Virus record (IMG/VR): IMGVR_UViG_3300037076_000066
Span: 1 to 63,053 of that record
DNA: 63,053 bases
From: a virus
Strand: one strand, 5' to 3'
The translations under genes and the position numbers were made by a program. The notes under the pieces are model-generated. The model was not told where the DNA came from and made no database searches. It saw only the letters and a list, made by a program, of their open reading frames with translations. Position 1 is the stretch's first letter; every line of letters begins with the position of its first letter. Shown here one piece after another: positions 24,900 through 33,187 of this stretch.

Positions 24900-24971
24900 T
24901 TTCACATACTATACATATAAATGAAAATGTATAAAATGCAATAATTCGGAATAAATGTGTATAAAATAACA

Positions 24972-24994
24972 AATCCTCCAAATTAAGGAGGATT
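24972..24994 (-). terminator. Rho-independent-type hairpin
   Basis: AATCCTCC and GGAGGATT pair around a 7-base loop. Read on the minus strand it follows the stop of 25016-26002 and is followed by TGTTATTTT. On the plus strand it lacks a clear T-run, so it most likely ends the minus-strand transcript. Confidence 0.65.
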
Positions 24995-25015
24995 ATTGAT
25001 ATATTTTATATTAAA

Positions 25016-26002
25016 TCACCAACTTATCTTATATCTCATCGCTTTAGTATATGTAGTCAAATCTCGTTCTAAGATATATCCGTATTTATTCAATTCAAGT
25101 TTAAGAAGTCTAATCCGGTCATCGTTTAAATCATAAAAAGCATAATGCCCGTATTTAGTTTTAGTTTCACACACACCTCCCCAGTAAATAAATTTATCAC
25201 TACTCTTTGTGCCGGATGCAAAGAGTATATCATCATTAATTTCCTTCATAACTATATATAACCAATTAACTGGAATAGTTTCAGATTCGCATTCGAGTTG
25301 TCTTGCCTTGGCCTGTTCTGATGTTATCATTGGATATGTAGTTGGTTGATTAATCAATGAAGTTGAATTATTAACCATCCATTTTGCCATATCCAATGAA
25401 TTGGCATCGCAATGTTTTTGAATTATATCAAATTGTTCTTTGGGAATATTGATAACCCTTCGTTCTTTTGATGGTTCTTCTTTTTTGGTTGTTAAACCAC
25501 GAAATATCATCGTGTCGGAATTATTAATATTGAGTTCCAATTCGTTTTTGGTAATTTTACCGAGACTGGTTATCGTGGAGGTGTGGTCGCCGTCATTGTG
25601 CCGGAATATCATTTTATACTCTGTATTATAAGATGGTCTTGTTAACCATCTCGGAAGACTTGCATTTAACGATGTGACATCTTGAAAAAATTCGGTTTTA
25701 ATATCCGGATCGCTCGACTCAATATTAATATCTACTGACGTATCGACAATTATTTTCCATAGACAGTATGCAGCTATTACTTTAAACTCATCGCCCCGGA
25801 GAAATTTCAAAACAAGAACTTTTGAAGGTGTTGTTGGTGATAAATAATAGCCTATATTATCAATTATACTTTGCTGATGTATACTGAGAATTTTATTCGT
25901 GGGAATATTTGTATAATTGCATATAAAATACTCAACTGAGTTCTTACATTTTTCATATTCTCCAGTGATTAAGTTTTTCATTGTTAGTGGTTCTTTTTTC
26001 AT
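25016..26002 (-). CDS. Degenerate paralogue of the terminase ATPase domain with a different C-terminus
   Basis: 328 residues. The first 150 residues can be aligned by eye with TerL-N of this phage: TMKNLITGEYEKCKNSVEYF against TMKEIIVEEFTRCKNSPIYF, then LVLKFLRGDEFKVIAAYCLW against IILKSRQMGLSTLVAIFSLW, and TSLNASLPRWL against SFANEALPSWM. The Walker A lysine-serine loop (SRQMGLST) is replaced by FLRGDEFK, and no Walker B IIDE is found, so ATPase activity is very unlikely. The C-terminal half is unrelated to terminase: an RVINIPKEQFDIIQKHCDAN stretch resembles a ribbon-helix-helix segment. It may bind or regulate the terminase or DNA. It ends in a terminator and lies 275 bases upstream of the terminase block's small genes. 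Confidence 0.72.
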   Translation of the reverse strand: MKKEPLTMKNLITGEYEKCKNSVEYFICNYTNIPTNKILSIHQQSIIDNIGYYLSPTTPSKVLVLKFLRGDEFKVIAAYCLWKIIVDTSVDINIESSDPDIKTEFFQDVTSLNASLPRWLTRPSYNTEYKMIFRHNDGDHTSTITSLGKITKNELELNINNSDTMIFRGLTTKKEEPSKERRVINIPKEQFDIIQKHCDANSLDMAKWMVNNSTSLINQPTTYPMITSEQAKARQLECESETIPVNWLYIVMKEINDDILFASGTKSSDKFIYWGGVCETKTKYGHYAFYDLNDDRIRLLKLELNKYGYILERDLTTYTKAMRYKISW

Positions 26003-26101
26003 AATTTATTATTTGTTCTTTCATGAATACATATACATCAAATGATGCAAAGTTATTCTTTTCTTTGAAAATGGACGTAAGTTGTTGACTATCAATGAAA
26101 T

Positions 26102-26416
26102 TTAATTGTTAGTATTCGTTATGTTCCACGGCTTACATTGGCATGTTACCCAACCACATAGTTCACATCTTTTATCTTGTTTCGCCATATCTACTTCGAG
26201 TTCGCATAAAATTTTATAGAAATCCGTATAAATATCACTATACCACAAATCAATCTGGCTGTTCGATAGAGGTAGTCCAGATTCTTTTGCAGTGGATGTT
26301 GTGAATTTAAAATATTTTTTAGCTGCTGCTTCTTTTCCTATTGATTTAATGTCTTTACGCATTTCGACCCATGTGATAACTTGTTCTGGCAATTCATTTT
26401 TATATTCTATTTCCAT
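26102..26416 (-). CDS. Hypothetical small Cys-containing protein
   Basis: 104 residues; the C-terminus RCELCGWVTCQCKP has four clustered cysteines, suggesting metal binding; the remainder is helical with ELPEQVITWVEMRKDIKSIG at the N-terminus. Last gene of the operon that begins with the primase. No family recognised. Confidence 0.6.
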   Translation of the reverse strand: MEIEYKNELPEQVITWVEMRKDIKSIGKEAAAKKYFKFTTSTAKESGLPLSNSQIDLWYSDIYTDFYKILCELEVDMAKQDKRCELCGWVTCQCKPWNITNTNN

Positions 26417-26444
26417 ATTTAATTATGTTGTATTTGTGAAAATT

Positions 26445-26687
26445 TCAATAATTTAATTCTGACGGATTAAATCTCCCATATATTATTGATTTTTTATATG
26501 TAATCTGATATGGTTGGCCGTCAACAATAAATCCCTCGGAATATAAATATCTAAAATAAGAATCAACTTCTTTCTCCCTTTTTAAATTATATGACGGGAA
26601 CCCCGGATATTTAAAGTCGAATTCCATGCATGTGCAATTAACACGTATAAATTTGGATTCAATACCGACATTTGCTATTGGCATCAT
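26445..26687 (-). CDS. Hypothetical small protein
   Basis: 80 residues, beta-rich with many aromatics, no recognised family. Its ATG overlaps the TGA of the fused nuclease gene at 26684-26687, so it is translated with the recombination machinery and could be an accessory factor. No motif found. Confidence 0.58.
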   Translation of the reverse strand: MMPIANVGIESKFIRVNCTCMEFDFKYPGFPSYNLKREKEVDSYFRYLYSEGFIVDGQPYQITYKKSIIYGRFNPSELNY

Positions 26688-29600
26688 ATATGTTGAATTT
26701 GGGAAAATCCATTAACTTGATTAATTTCTATTACCCTTTCGGCACAATCCTTGATGGATGATAAGTGTGAAATTACTACTATTGCCGAGAATTTAGTTTT
26801 TAGGATTGAGAATAAAGTTTCCATATTTGATAAATTAGAAGCATCAAGTGCCGCCATCCCTTCATCACAGAAGAAATAATCGCTCTTTGATATATTACTA
26901 TTTTCAATAAGGGAAACTCGTATAGCCAATTCCATTATAAATCGTTCAAATCCACTACATAATTCAATGGGATGTTTTTTATCTTCATATGAAATATAAG
27001 GAATAATATCACTTCCATCATTTTCCAGTTTAAGAGTAAACTCGGTAATCTGGGTTAGAATATCATTAACTCCTTTTTCAATGGTTGGAATAGCATTACA
27101 GATTATTTTATATGGGATACCATCTCGTCCGACTGCCGAAATATATTTTTCATAGTTATTTAGTTCAATCTCTTTATTTTTAACGAGTTCAATGGTATTC
27201 TTTAGATTAGCTATATTACTTTTAAATACTTCGAGTTTACCATATATTTCCGTTATTTTGTTATTTATTTTTTGAATATTAACTTCAAGAGTTGAGGCTT
27301 CTAATTTATATCTTGAGAGAACAGCATTAACTGAATTATTATTTTCAACGGCTGTTAAATTTCTATTGTAAATTGCTATATTATTATCTATATTAGTTAA
27401 TATCTCTTTATTTTTAACTTGATTATTGCTATAGTTTAAAATGGACGTTGATAACGATTGTAATTCATCTTTTAATGCGCCACGTTTATTTAAGAGCCGA
27501 GTGTATAATTCATATTTAGAATCGACCCATTTAATATTTTCAAAGTCCAATTCTAATGCTTCGAGTTTTTCCATTAATTCTTTTACAATAACTTTGTCCT
27601 GTTTGAGTTGCTCTTGACAGTTTACAGCATCTTTGACGAAATCATTATCAATACAGAATTTACAGTTTGGGTCGTATTTATGAGTCTTTAATCGGTCTAC
27701 TTTATCTAATTTACCTCGAACTTCTACCTTTTTAATATCCATTTTCTTCTTAGCCGCCGAGATTTTATCAGTAATAATCTTATATTTTTTATGATTTTCA
27801 ATTAAATCAAGAGCCTCAATCTTCTTAATACTAGTTTCAACCATTCTAATATATTTACTATACCTCGTAGATTTTTTATTGAGATCGGATATTCCTTTGG
27901 TTACTTGAGAAATCCTTTCTTCCAACTTTAATTTGTTGGTAGTTAATTCTGTTATATTGGTTGGGATATTACTATCCAGTTTAATAAGTTTAATGGACTC
28001 TTCTTGAATTTTCTGATTTATAATGGACAATTCTGATTTTAATTTGGTATGCTCGGCTGTTAAGTCCGTATGAATTGTCGTGGCATGAGTGACGGCATTT
28101 TCCGTCTGGTTTAATTCTGTTTGATAATCTTTACCCTTATAAATTTTTAATTCAGTATTAATTTCCTTCTTCTTGTCATTGGCAATCTTACATAATTTAT
28201 CAAAGACATCGATCCCAATAAATTTGACTAAGATATCTTTTCTATCACTATTACCCATATCAATAAATGATAGATTATTCTTTCCGAATTGGAAATATGC
28301 CGAAGTTAAGATAAAATCATCAAAGGTTCCTACATATGTCCGAATAACTTCATTCGTATCACTTCTTTCTGTGCCGTGCAATTCAATTTCTTCTCCATTA
28401 ACAATTTTCCAGAATCGAACATCAACCTTAACTGCACCAGTTCTTCCCATTGTTCCTTTTCGTTCTATGAAATATCGAATATCATCAATCTCTAATTCCA
28501 ATTTACATTTGAAAGATGATTTTTGGTTATTTAAGACGTGAGTTCCCTTTGAAGATGTTGACGTTTTATCAAATAAACAAAATAATAAACAATTCAAAGC
28601 CGATGATTTTCCACTGGCATTTTTTGCGAATATACCATTAACACCCGTCACATTTTCAAAGTTTATATAATTATCAGAACCATACTTAAACATATTCTCC
28701 CACTCCATCCTGATTAGTTTATATTTAGAAGACCCAATATTATTAGAGGCCACAACCTCTTTATTGATATTTTGATTTATACACATGATATTATCGAGGT
28801 TAAGAGTCGATATATCGGGGCTTATTTCTGAGAGATGCTTTTTAATTAACTCATTCTGGTAAGTTACATCAAATATATTTTTTAAATTTATATCGGATAC
28901 AATTTTATTGGTGGTATCTATATCAGCCGTTTCTCGTATGAACGAACTTTCTATTATATTATGAGTTTCTTTTAATGTTGCTAATATAGTTTTTACTTCG
29001 GATGGAATGGTTTCTTTACAAATAACTCGTAATCTTACATTTTTTGGTAAGGATGATATATCCGTTACTAATTTACCATTCTCTACTCCAATAGTATAAA
29101 ATCCATAGTCATTTTTTAATTCGTGGTGAGTATATGACATATCAGACAAATCCCATAATGAGTAGCCATGTGGATTATTAAATTCAGAATGATTCTGTGA
29201 AATACAAGAACCGGCATATCTAACTATCGGCTTATCATATTGATAATCATATTCTTGTAAATTTTGGGAGAAATGTATGTCACCCAAAAGCAGTGCGTGA
29301 TGATTATCAAATAACGGAAGCATTATTTTCGGGTTTTCTAATACGTGTCCGGAGTCTGATATTGATTGGTCAACTGCCCCATGAAATACCCCTATAATTC
29401 TTTCATATTTATTTTTATATACTGATGGAATATCTTTTCCCAGAGTATATTTTTCTGGTTCGTCGAATACCGACATGTTATTGAATAGAATATTAGAAAA
29501 TCCATATAATCCACTCTCCCGTAAATAATATACGTTTGAGTGATTGAGGGAATTTACGATTGGAGTTATACTATCTAATCGGCTTTTATTGGATAGCACT

Positions 29601-29884
29601 GCGTCGTGATTGCCAGCAATTATAATCAGAGGTCGTATATCAGCGATATTTTTAATAAATTCCGAGGCCAATTGTAAACTTTCAGGAGAAATTTCGTTTT
29701 TTTGGTGCAACAAATCTCCTGCAAAAACAACTATTGTAGTTTCTGATGTATTTTTTATATCCGTATATAATACATCAAATACTTCCCGAAATTCTATATT
29801 GCGAACAGAATTTCTTATATGGGCATCGGCCAAATGTAATATATGTGTTACTTTTTCTATTTCTGTTTTTAATATTGTAATCAT
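26684..29884 (-). CDS. 47-46: Fused SbcD-SbcC (T4 gp47-gp46-like) recombination nuclease
   Basis: 1066 residues combining two normally separate subunits. Residues 1-340 are the calcineurin-like nuclease: LADAHIR (D20, H22), FAGDLLHQKN (D57), AGNHD (92-94), FHG (168) and LGDIHF (202-204). Residues 385-1066 are the SMC-like ATPase: Walker A GIFAKNASGKSS (418-428), a long coiled coil with a zinc hook NCKFC near its centre, signature LCSGFERFIMELAIR, Walker B YFFCDEGMAALD and a switch His in VVISHLSS. It resects DNA ends to start recombination-dependent replication. In T4 genes 47 and 46 are separate; the fusion fixes 1:1 stoichiometry. The start overlaps the primase stop (29881-29884). Confidence 0.93.
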   Translation of the reverse strand: MITILKTEIEKVTHILHLADAHIRNSVRNIEFREVFDVLYTDIKNTSETTIVVFAGDLLHQKNEISPESLQLASEFIKNIADIRPLIIIAGNHDAVLSNKSRLDSITPIVNSLNHSNVYYLRESGLYGFSNILFNNMSVFDEPEKYTLGKDIPSVYKNKYERIIGVFHGAVDQSISDSGHVLENPKIMLPLFDNHHALLLGDIHFSQNLQEYDYQYDKPIVRYAGSCISQNHSEFNNPHGYSLWDLSDMSYTHHELKNDYGFYTIGVENGKLVTDISSLPKNVRLRVICKETIPSEVKTILATLKETHNIIESSFIRETADIDTTNKIVSDINLKNIFDVTYQNELIKKHLSEISPDISTLNLDNIMCINQNINKEVVASNNIGSSKYKLIRMEWENMFKYGSDNYINFENVTGVNGIFAKNASGKSSALNCLLFCLFDKTSTSSKGTHVLNNQKSSFKCKLELEIDDIRYFIERKGTMGRTGAVKVDVRFWKIVNGEEIELHGTERSDTNEVIRTYVGTFDDFILTSAYFQFGKNNLSFIDMGNSDRKDILVKFIGIDVFDKLCKIANDKKKEINTELKIYKGKDYQTELNQTENAVTHATTIHTDLTAEHTKLKSELSIINQKIQEESIKLIKLDSNIPTNITELTTNKLKLEERISQVTKGISDLNKKSTRYSKYIRMVETSIKKIEALDLIENHKKYKIITDKISAAKKKMDIKKVEVRGKLDKVDRLKTHKYDPNCKFCIDNDFVKDAVNCQEQLKQDKVIVKELMEKLEALELDFENIKWVDSKYELYTRLLNKRGALKDELQSLSTSILNYSNNQVKNKEILTNIDNNIAIYNRNLTAVENNNSVNAVLSRYKLEASTLEVNIQKINNKITEIYGKLEVFKSNIANLKNTIELVKNKEIELNNYEKYISAVGRDGIPYKIICNAIPTIEKGVNDILTQITEFTLKLENDGSDIIPYISYEDKKHPIELCSGFERFIMELAIRVSLIENSNISKSDYFFCDEGMAALDASNLSNMETLFSILKTKFSAIVVISHLSSIKDCAERVIEINQVNGFSQIQHI

Positions 29885-30834
29885 AATTTACTCAATTTAT
29901 ATCTCATCAAATTTTCCCATTCAAATGGGACGGAATCTTTAATTAGTTCGTGAACTTTTTTAAATCCTAATTTTGATGGATCTTTTCCATCTAATTTTAC
30001 TAGATGAACATTAATACCATATTTCCATAATAACTCACAATTCTTAACGGCATCGTCCAACGCATCATTATCCAATATCATATTAACTCTCTTTATTCCA
30101 TTAGAAATAAGTTTTTCCTGTAATTTTTTTTGTGGATATTTTCCAAATAAAGGAATAGCATTGTTACGAACAGCGAAGGCATCAAACACTCCCTCAACAC
30201 ATGAAACTTCCCCATATTCCCAATTTAACTGATTTTCAAACCCTATAATATCGTTTGATTCGTCTATTTTAGTATATCGATATCCGCTATCATCATTATA
30301 ATATTTTCTACCAATATAAAAATTTAATTTATTATCAATATCATATGACGGAATTATTACTTGTTGTTTTAATTTACCTTCCTCACAGTATCCAATGTTA
30401 TATCTCAGAATATCAATCATACCAACCCCACGGGTTTTTAAATAGTGAATAGCATTTCTATATTCTATATTATCGGTTGGAGTTGACAACGAAATAAATT
30501 CTTCTGGCAATTGAATATCCGATATAATATTTTTTCTTTTATAACTTCTTACTTTTTTTACTTCTCCTGAAAGTTCAAACATCTTATTTCTAAGGTATTG
30601 TGGGGCATTTAATTTTTTAAGGAGCGACCCAAAACTTTTACTTGATTTTTTACAACGCCAACAATTTGAAAATCCAATTCTCTCACCATCAATACATACT
30701 TCCATCTTTTTAAATCCATCATGACGATTACAGAATGGGCAATCATATAATAATTGAGTCATTCCCTTGCGAGATTTTCCACGTTGTTTAAACGCTTCAT
30801 CCAGAAGTGATATAATATCTGATTTTACTAACAT
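29881..30834 (-). CDS. DnaG-type DNA primase (zinc-binding plus Toprim)
   Basis: 317 residues. An N-terminal zinc-binding domain has DCPFCNRHDG (C32, C35) and NCWRCKKSS (C58, C61). The Toprim core shows SCVEGVFDAFAV (Glu) and NMILDNDALDD (acidic pair), with LVKLDGKDPSKLG following, as in small phage primases such as T4 gp61. It makes RNA primers for lagging-strand synthesis at the fork. It heads the operon primase, gp47-46 fusion and two small genes, all with overlapping ends. A sigma70-like promoter has its -10 box 8 bases from ATG. Confidence 0.88.
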   Translation of the reverse strand: MLVKSDIISLLDEAFKQRGKSRKGMTQLLYDCPFCNRHDGFKKMEVCIDGERIGFSNCWRCKKSSKSFGSLLKKLNAPQYLRNKMFELSGEVKKVRSYKRKNIISDIQLPEEFISLSTPTDNIEYRNAIHYLKTRGVGMIDILRYNIGYCEEGKLKQQVIIPSYDIDNKLNFYIGRKYYNDDSGYRYTKIDESNDIIGFENQLNWEYGEVSCVEGVFDAFAVRNNAIPLFGKYPQKKLQEKLISNGIKRVNMILDNDALDDAVKNCELLWKYGINVHLVKLDGKDPSKLGFKKVHELIKDSVPFEWENLMRYKLSKL

Positions 30835-30842
30835 TTCTACGT

Positions 30843-30871
30843 ATAATATCGTAAAAATGAATGAATATCAA
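30843..30871 (-). promoter_or_regulatory. Sigma70-like promoter of primase operon
   Basis: TTGATA (30871-30866), 17-base spacer, TATTAT (30848-30843), then ACGTAGAA and ATG at 30834. Confidence 0.7.
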
Positions 30872-30877
30872 CTTTTT

Positions 30878-31204
30878 TTAATATTTAGCAGGATTCTCGT
30901 TGTAATCGTCTAAAGTTTCTTGGAGTCTTGAAATTGCAATTTGAATAGACACTCGAAACCATTCTCCTTTTTGAATTATATCAGTAGCAAAATAGTGCAT
31001 CATTTCTTTAATTTTCTTTTCGGCAATTTTATATTTTGGATGAAACATTGAAAACTCTATTTTATAGCTTCTTAATGGATCAGCCGTTTGATATTGTGAT
31101 AACCTAGAATTTAAATCGTCAGTAATTCCAATTTTACAATACCCATTAAATTGTGGATTTGTAATGATATATAAATAACCGCCAGTATTATTTAACGTTT
31201 CCAT
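30878..31204 (-). CDS. GIY-YIG nuclease-like protein (T5orf172/MUG113-type)
   Basis: 108 residues. GGYLYIITNPQFNGYCKIGI shows the YLYI and KIG elements, followed by SRLSQYQTADPLRSYKIEF and later AEKKIKEMMHYF; this is the compact GIY-YIG form found in small phage endonucleases. No DNA-binding module is attached. It overlaps the upstream small gene by 17 bases. It could be a minimal homing endonuclease or a host-DNA nuclease. Confidence 0.75.
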   Translation of the reverse strand: METLNNTGGYLYIITNPQFNGYCKIGITDDLNSRLSQYQTADPLRSYKIEFSMFHPKYKIAEKKIKEMMHYFATDIIQKGEWFRVSIQIAISRLQETLDDYNENPAKY

Positions 31205-31403
31205 ATCTTTTTATATAACGAGGATCGGCAAACATACAAGCATCACAAATATTAACTTCTCCCTCATTTCCGTAATTCCTCCAATAACCCTGATCTACTT
31301 GATAATATCCAGCCGTCATTATTATGCTTTTGAAGGAATCATCTAAAATTCCATCGACGGTTGAATGACATCTATCACAGATTATCGTTTTGGTTATTTT
31401 CAT
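31188..31403 (-). CDS. Small zinc-finger-like protein
   Basis: 71 residues with CDRCHS at residues 9-12 and NICDACMFAD near 53, a probable four-Cys metal site around a central beta segment. No named family. Overlaps both neighbours by a few bases, typical of the compact endonuclease cluster here. Confidence 0.58.
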   Translation of the reverse strand: MKITKTIICDRCHSTVDGILDDSFKSIIMTAGYYQVDQGYWRNYGNEGEVNICDACMFADPRYIKRYGNVK

Positions 31404-31801
31404 ATTTTTATTTTATTGACAAGTCGGCATCCCAGATATTTATTATAGTAATTTTTATCGAAAATAGCATTAGAATTTACTATATGTTTGACCTCGGCAT
31501 AATTTAAAGTTAACTTAGAACTACACCATTCCAATATCTCGAATGTAAAATTCTCTTTACCAAGTTTTTTTATATCTTCTTGAAGTTCTATACAGGAACC
31601 ACAATATGTCATATAATCGCTTTGTTTAGTGCCTCTTCGTTTATTTTTATTCCCCTTGAGCGGCTTACGGGATGTTTTAAATAATATTAACTTACGCCCC
31701 AAATATTTCCTACCATCAATATTATTTGTTATTTTGTATATGAAACCAATCGAATTTTCAATAAATTCAACTTTACTAGTCCAATGTCCAAGTTCTATCA
31801 T
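31400..31801 (-). CDS. GIY-YIG homing endonuclease-like protein
   Basis: 133 residues from ATG at 31799-31801 (MIELGHWTSKVEF). A GTG start 24 bases upstream lies inside a terminator hairpin and is therefore unlikely. GFIYKITNNIDGRKYLGRKL carries the GIY and YIG-like elements; the insert KNKRRGTKQSDYMTYCGSC and FEILEWC, with Glu in LNYAEVKHI, follow the Seg-type arrangement. Likely a free-standing mobile endonuclease. Confidence 0.75.
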   Translation of the reverse strand: MIELGHWTSKVEFIENSIGFIYKITNNIDGRKYLGRKLILFKTSRKPLKGNKNKRRGTKQSDYMTYCGSCIELQEDIKKLGKENFTFEILEWCSSKLTLNYAEVKHIVNSNAIFDKNYYNKYLGCRLVNKIKI

Positions 31802-31814
31802 AAATATAACTAGT

Positions 31815-31839
31815 AAAAATCCCACGATTAAGTGGGATT
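31815..31839 (-). terminator. Rho-independent terminator
   Basis: On the minus strand AATCCCAC pairs with GTGGGATT around a 6-base loop and is followed by TTTTT-like sequence. It lies just after the stop of 31857-32120 and before the GIY-YIG gene. Confidence 0.75.
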
Positions 31840-31856
31840 GATGATTTAAAATTATT

Positions 31857-32120
31857 TTATTTTTTGTATGGAGTTGTATCTATTCCTTTACCAAAATTAC
31901 TAATTTCAGTATAGGTTGATCCATCAACTCCTTTAAATTCTGACTGTCCCTGTATCGCATTAATTAAATACTCTGTTGAGGTTTCAAATAATTTAGATTT
32001 CATGGAGGGAGTTATGTTACTTTTTCCTGCTCTCTTAGCATCGAAGGCACCTCCTTCTCTTTGATTTAAGTATCGTTGTTCTAAATTTACAGTTTCGCTT
32101 GTTCGTGAAATTGGTGTCAT
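31857..32120 (-). CDS. Hypothetical small protein
   Basis: 87 residues, polar, ending GKGIDTTPYKK. No recognised motif. Its ATG overlaps the stop of the upstream homing endonuclease and a terminator follows its stop, so it is the last gene of its transcript. It may be a late structural protein, being downstream of tail genes, but that is inference. Confidence 0.58.
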   Translation of the reverse strand: MTPISRTSETVNLEQRYLNQREGGAFDAKRAGKSNITPSMKSKLFETSTEYLINAIQGQSEFKGVDGSTYTEISNFGKGIDTTPYKK

Positions 32121-32851
32121 ATAATTTGTATTGGTTGGTTAGTTATAACATCATATAATTCATTTTTATATTCGTTATATCTTAAAAATAAGATTGGTTT
32201 AATTGCATTTATAATTCTATCTTCTCTCAATTTATCTTTTGTTTTATATCGTGGTGATTCGTGATATCTTTCATCATATTCAAATACGATATTTTTAGTC
32301 GTATCGTATCCGTCTAACGAATACCACGATACTTTCAATTCTCCACCGTTTAATGCGTGTTGTAAATTCAGCCCTAAACATTTATTCAGATTGTCTATAT
32401 AATCACATGCTTTGGGATTATAATTTGCCATTTTAATCCCGTTTAATGCTATTTGGTTCCATCTATGTTTTCTTAATTTTTCACGAGTAATCTCAGAGAT
32501 ATTTTTATTTCTTAATTTTTCACGAGTAACATCCGAGTGTTTATATCCCAAGGTTCGTTTATTTCCCATTAACTTTGCCGATAATTTCTTTCTAGTTTCT
32601 TCTGTTAAAATTCTTCCCTGCTGACCATCTGACATTTTCTGCAATGTTTCTTTGGATTTTGGCAATTTATTCCATGGGCAAGGATTGCCAAACATATGAT
32701 TTTTTTCTCCCTTTTGAAAACACGATTTACATATAGTAATTCCGTTAATCAGAGTATCTGCTCGAAGAGCAGAATATTTATTTGTATGAATTACCTCACG
32801 CCCACAACTACATGTTCGCTTCCAAGTCTTATGTCCGGTTTGAAATATCAT
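32117..32851 (-). CDS. Free-standing homing endonuclease with NUMOD3 repeats and EDxHK-like nuclease domain
   Basis: 244 residues. A Cys pair (ICKSCFQKG) precedes NUMOD3-type repeats (KSKETLQKMSDGQ, LTEETRKKLSAKL, HSDVTREKLRNK), then the nuclease-like domain HALNGGELKVSWYSLDGYD and IVFEYDERYHESPRY, shared with the protein at 13517-14272. Its stop overlaps the next start (TCAT at 32117-32120). It carries its own ATATTTATA element 5 bases before ATG, so it can be expressed independently at late times. Confidence 0.78.
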   Translation of the reverse strand: MIFQTGHKTWKRTCSCGREVIHTNKYSALRADTLINGITICKSCFQKGEKNHMFGNPCPWNKLPKSKETLQKMSDGQQGRILTEETRKKLSAKLMGNKRTLGYKHSDVTREKLRNKNISEITREKLRKHRWNQIALNGIKMANYNPKACDYIDNLNKCLGLNLQHALNGGELKVSWYSLDGYDTTKNIVFEYDERYHESPRYKTKDKLREDRIINAIKPILFLRYNEYKNELYDVITNQPIQII

Positions 32852-32856
32852 ACATA

Positions 32857-32865
32857 TATAAATAT
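32857..32865 (-). promoter_or_regulatory. Start-proximal ATATTTATA element
   Basis: Exact element, 5 bases before the homing endonuclease ATG at 32851. Confidence 0.45.
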
Positions 32866-32906
32866 AAAGAATTAATATTAAAAAGAGACTATTTTAGATA
32901 ATATTT

Positions 32907-33185
32907 TTACCCTCCCAAAATATCGGGTCTAGATGGCTCTAATGTTCCATTTTTATTGTATTTTCGGATAACATATCCCAAAACTTTGCCAGTTTCATCA
33001 TCTACATTTGTTGCTATTACCCATCCATGTTTTCTAAGAAATGGATTGAACATCATCTTAAACCAAATTCTATGATGAACTATTTCACCGGTCTGTTTAT
33101 CTCGTATAACATGTCCCAATAACCACTGTCTCAAAGTTTCTTTTTCGGGCTTATCTAATGGACTAGTGTTTGGCGGATTAGTCAT
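32907..33185 (-). CDS. Hypothetical small protein
   Basis: 92 residues; N-terminus Pro/Ser-rich, then ETLRQWLLGHVIRDKQTG and a beta-rich middle (ETGKVLGYVIRKYN). Ends ILGG. Directly follows the large adhesin gene in the same operon (ATG 2 bases before or at its stop). Possibly a small tail-assembly protein; family not recognised. Confidence 0.58.
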   Translation of the reverse strand: MTNPPNTSPLDKPEKETLRQWLLGHVIRDKQTGEIVHHRIWFKMMFNPFLRKHGWVIATNVDDETGKVLGYVIRKYNKNGTLEPSRPDILGG

Positions 33186-33187
33186 AA

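Noticed and set aside
31802-31825. GTG start at 31825 for the GIY-YIG gene
   Set aside because: It lies within a rho-independent terminator hairpin; the internal ATG at 31801 precedes the conserved domain.
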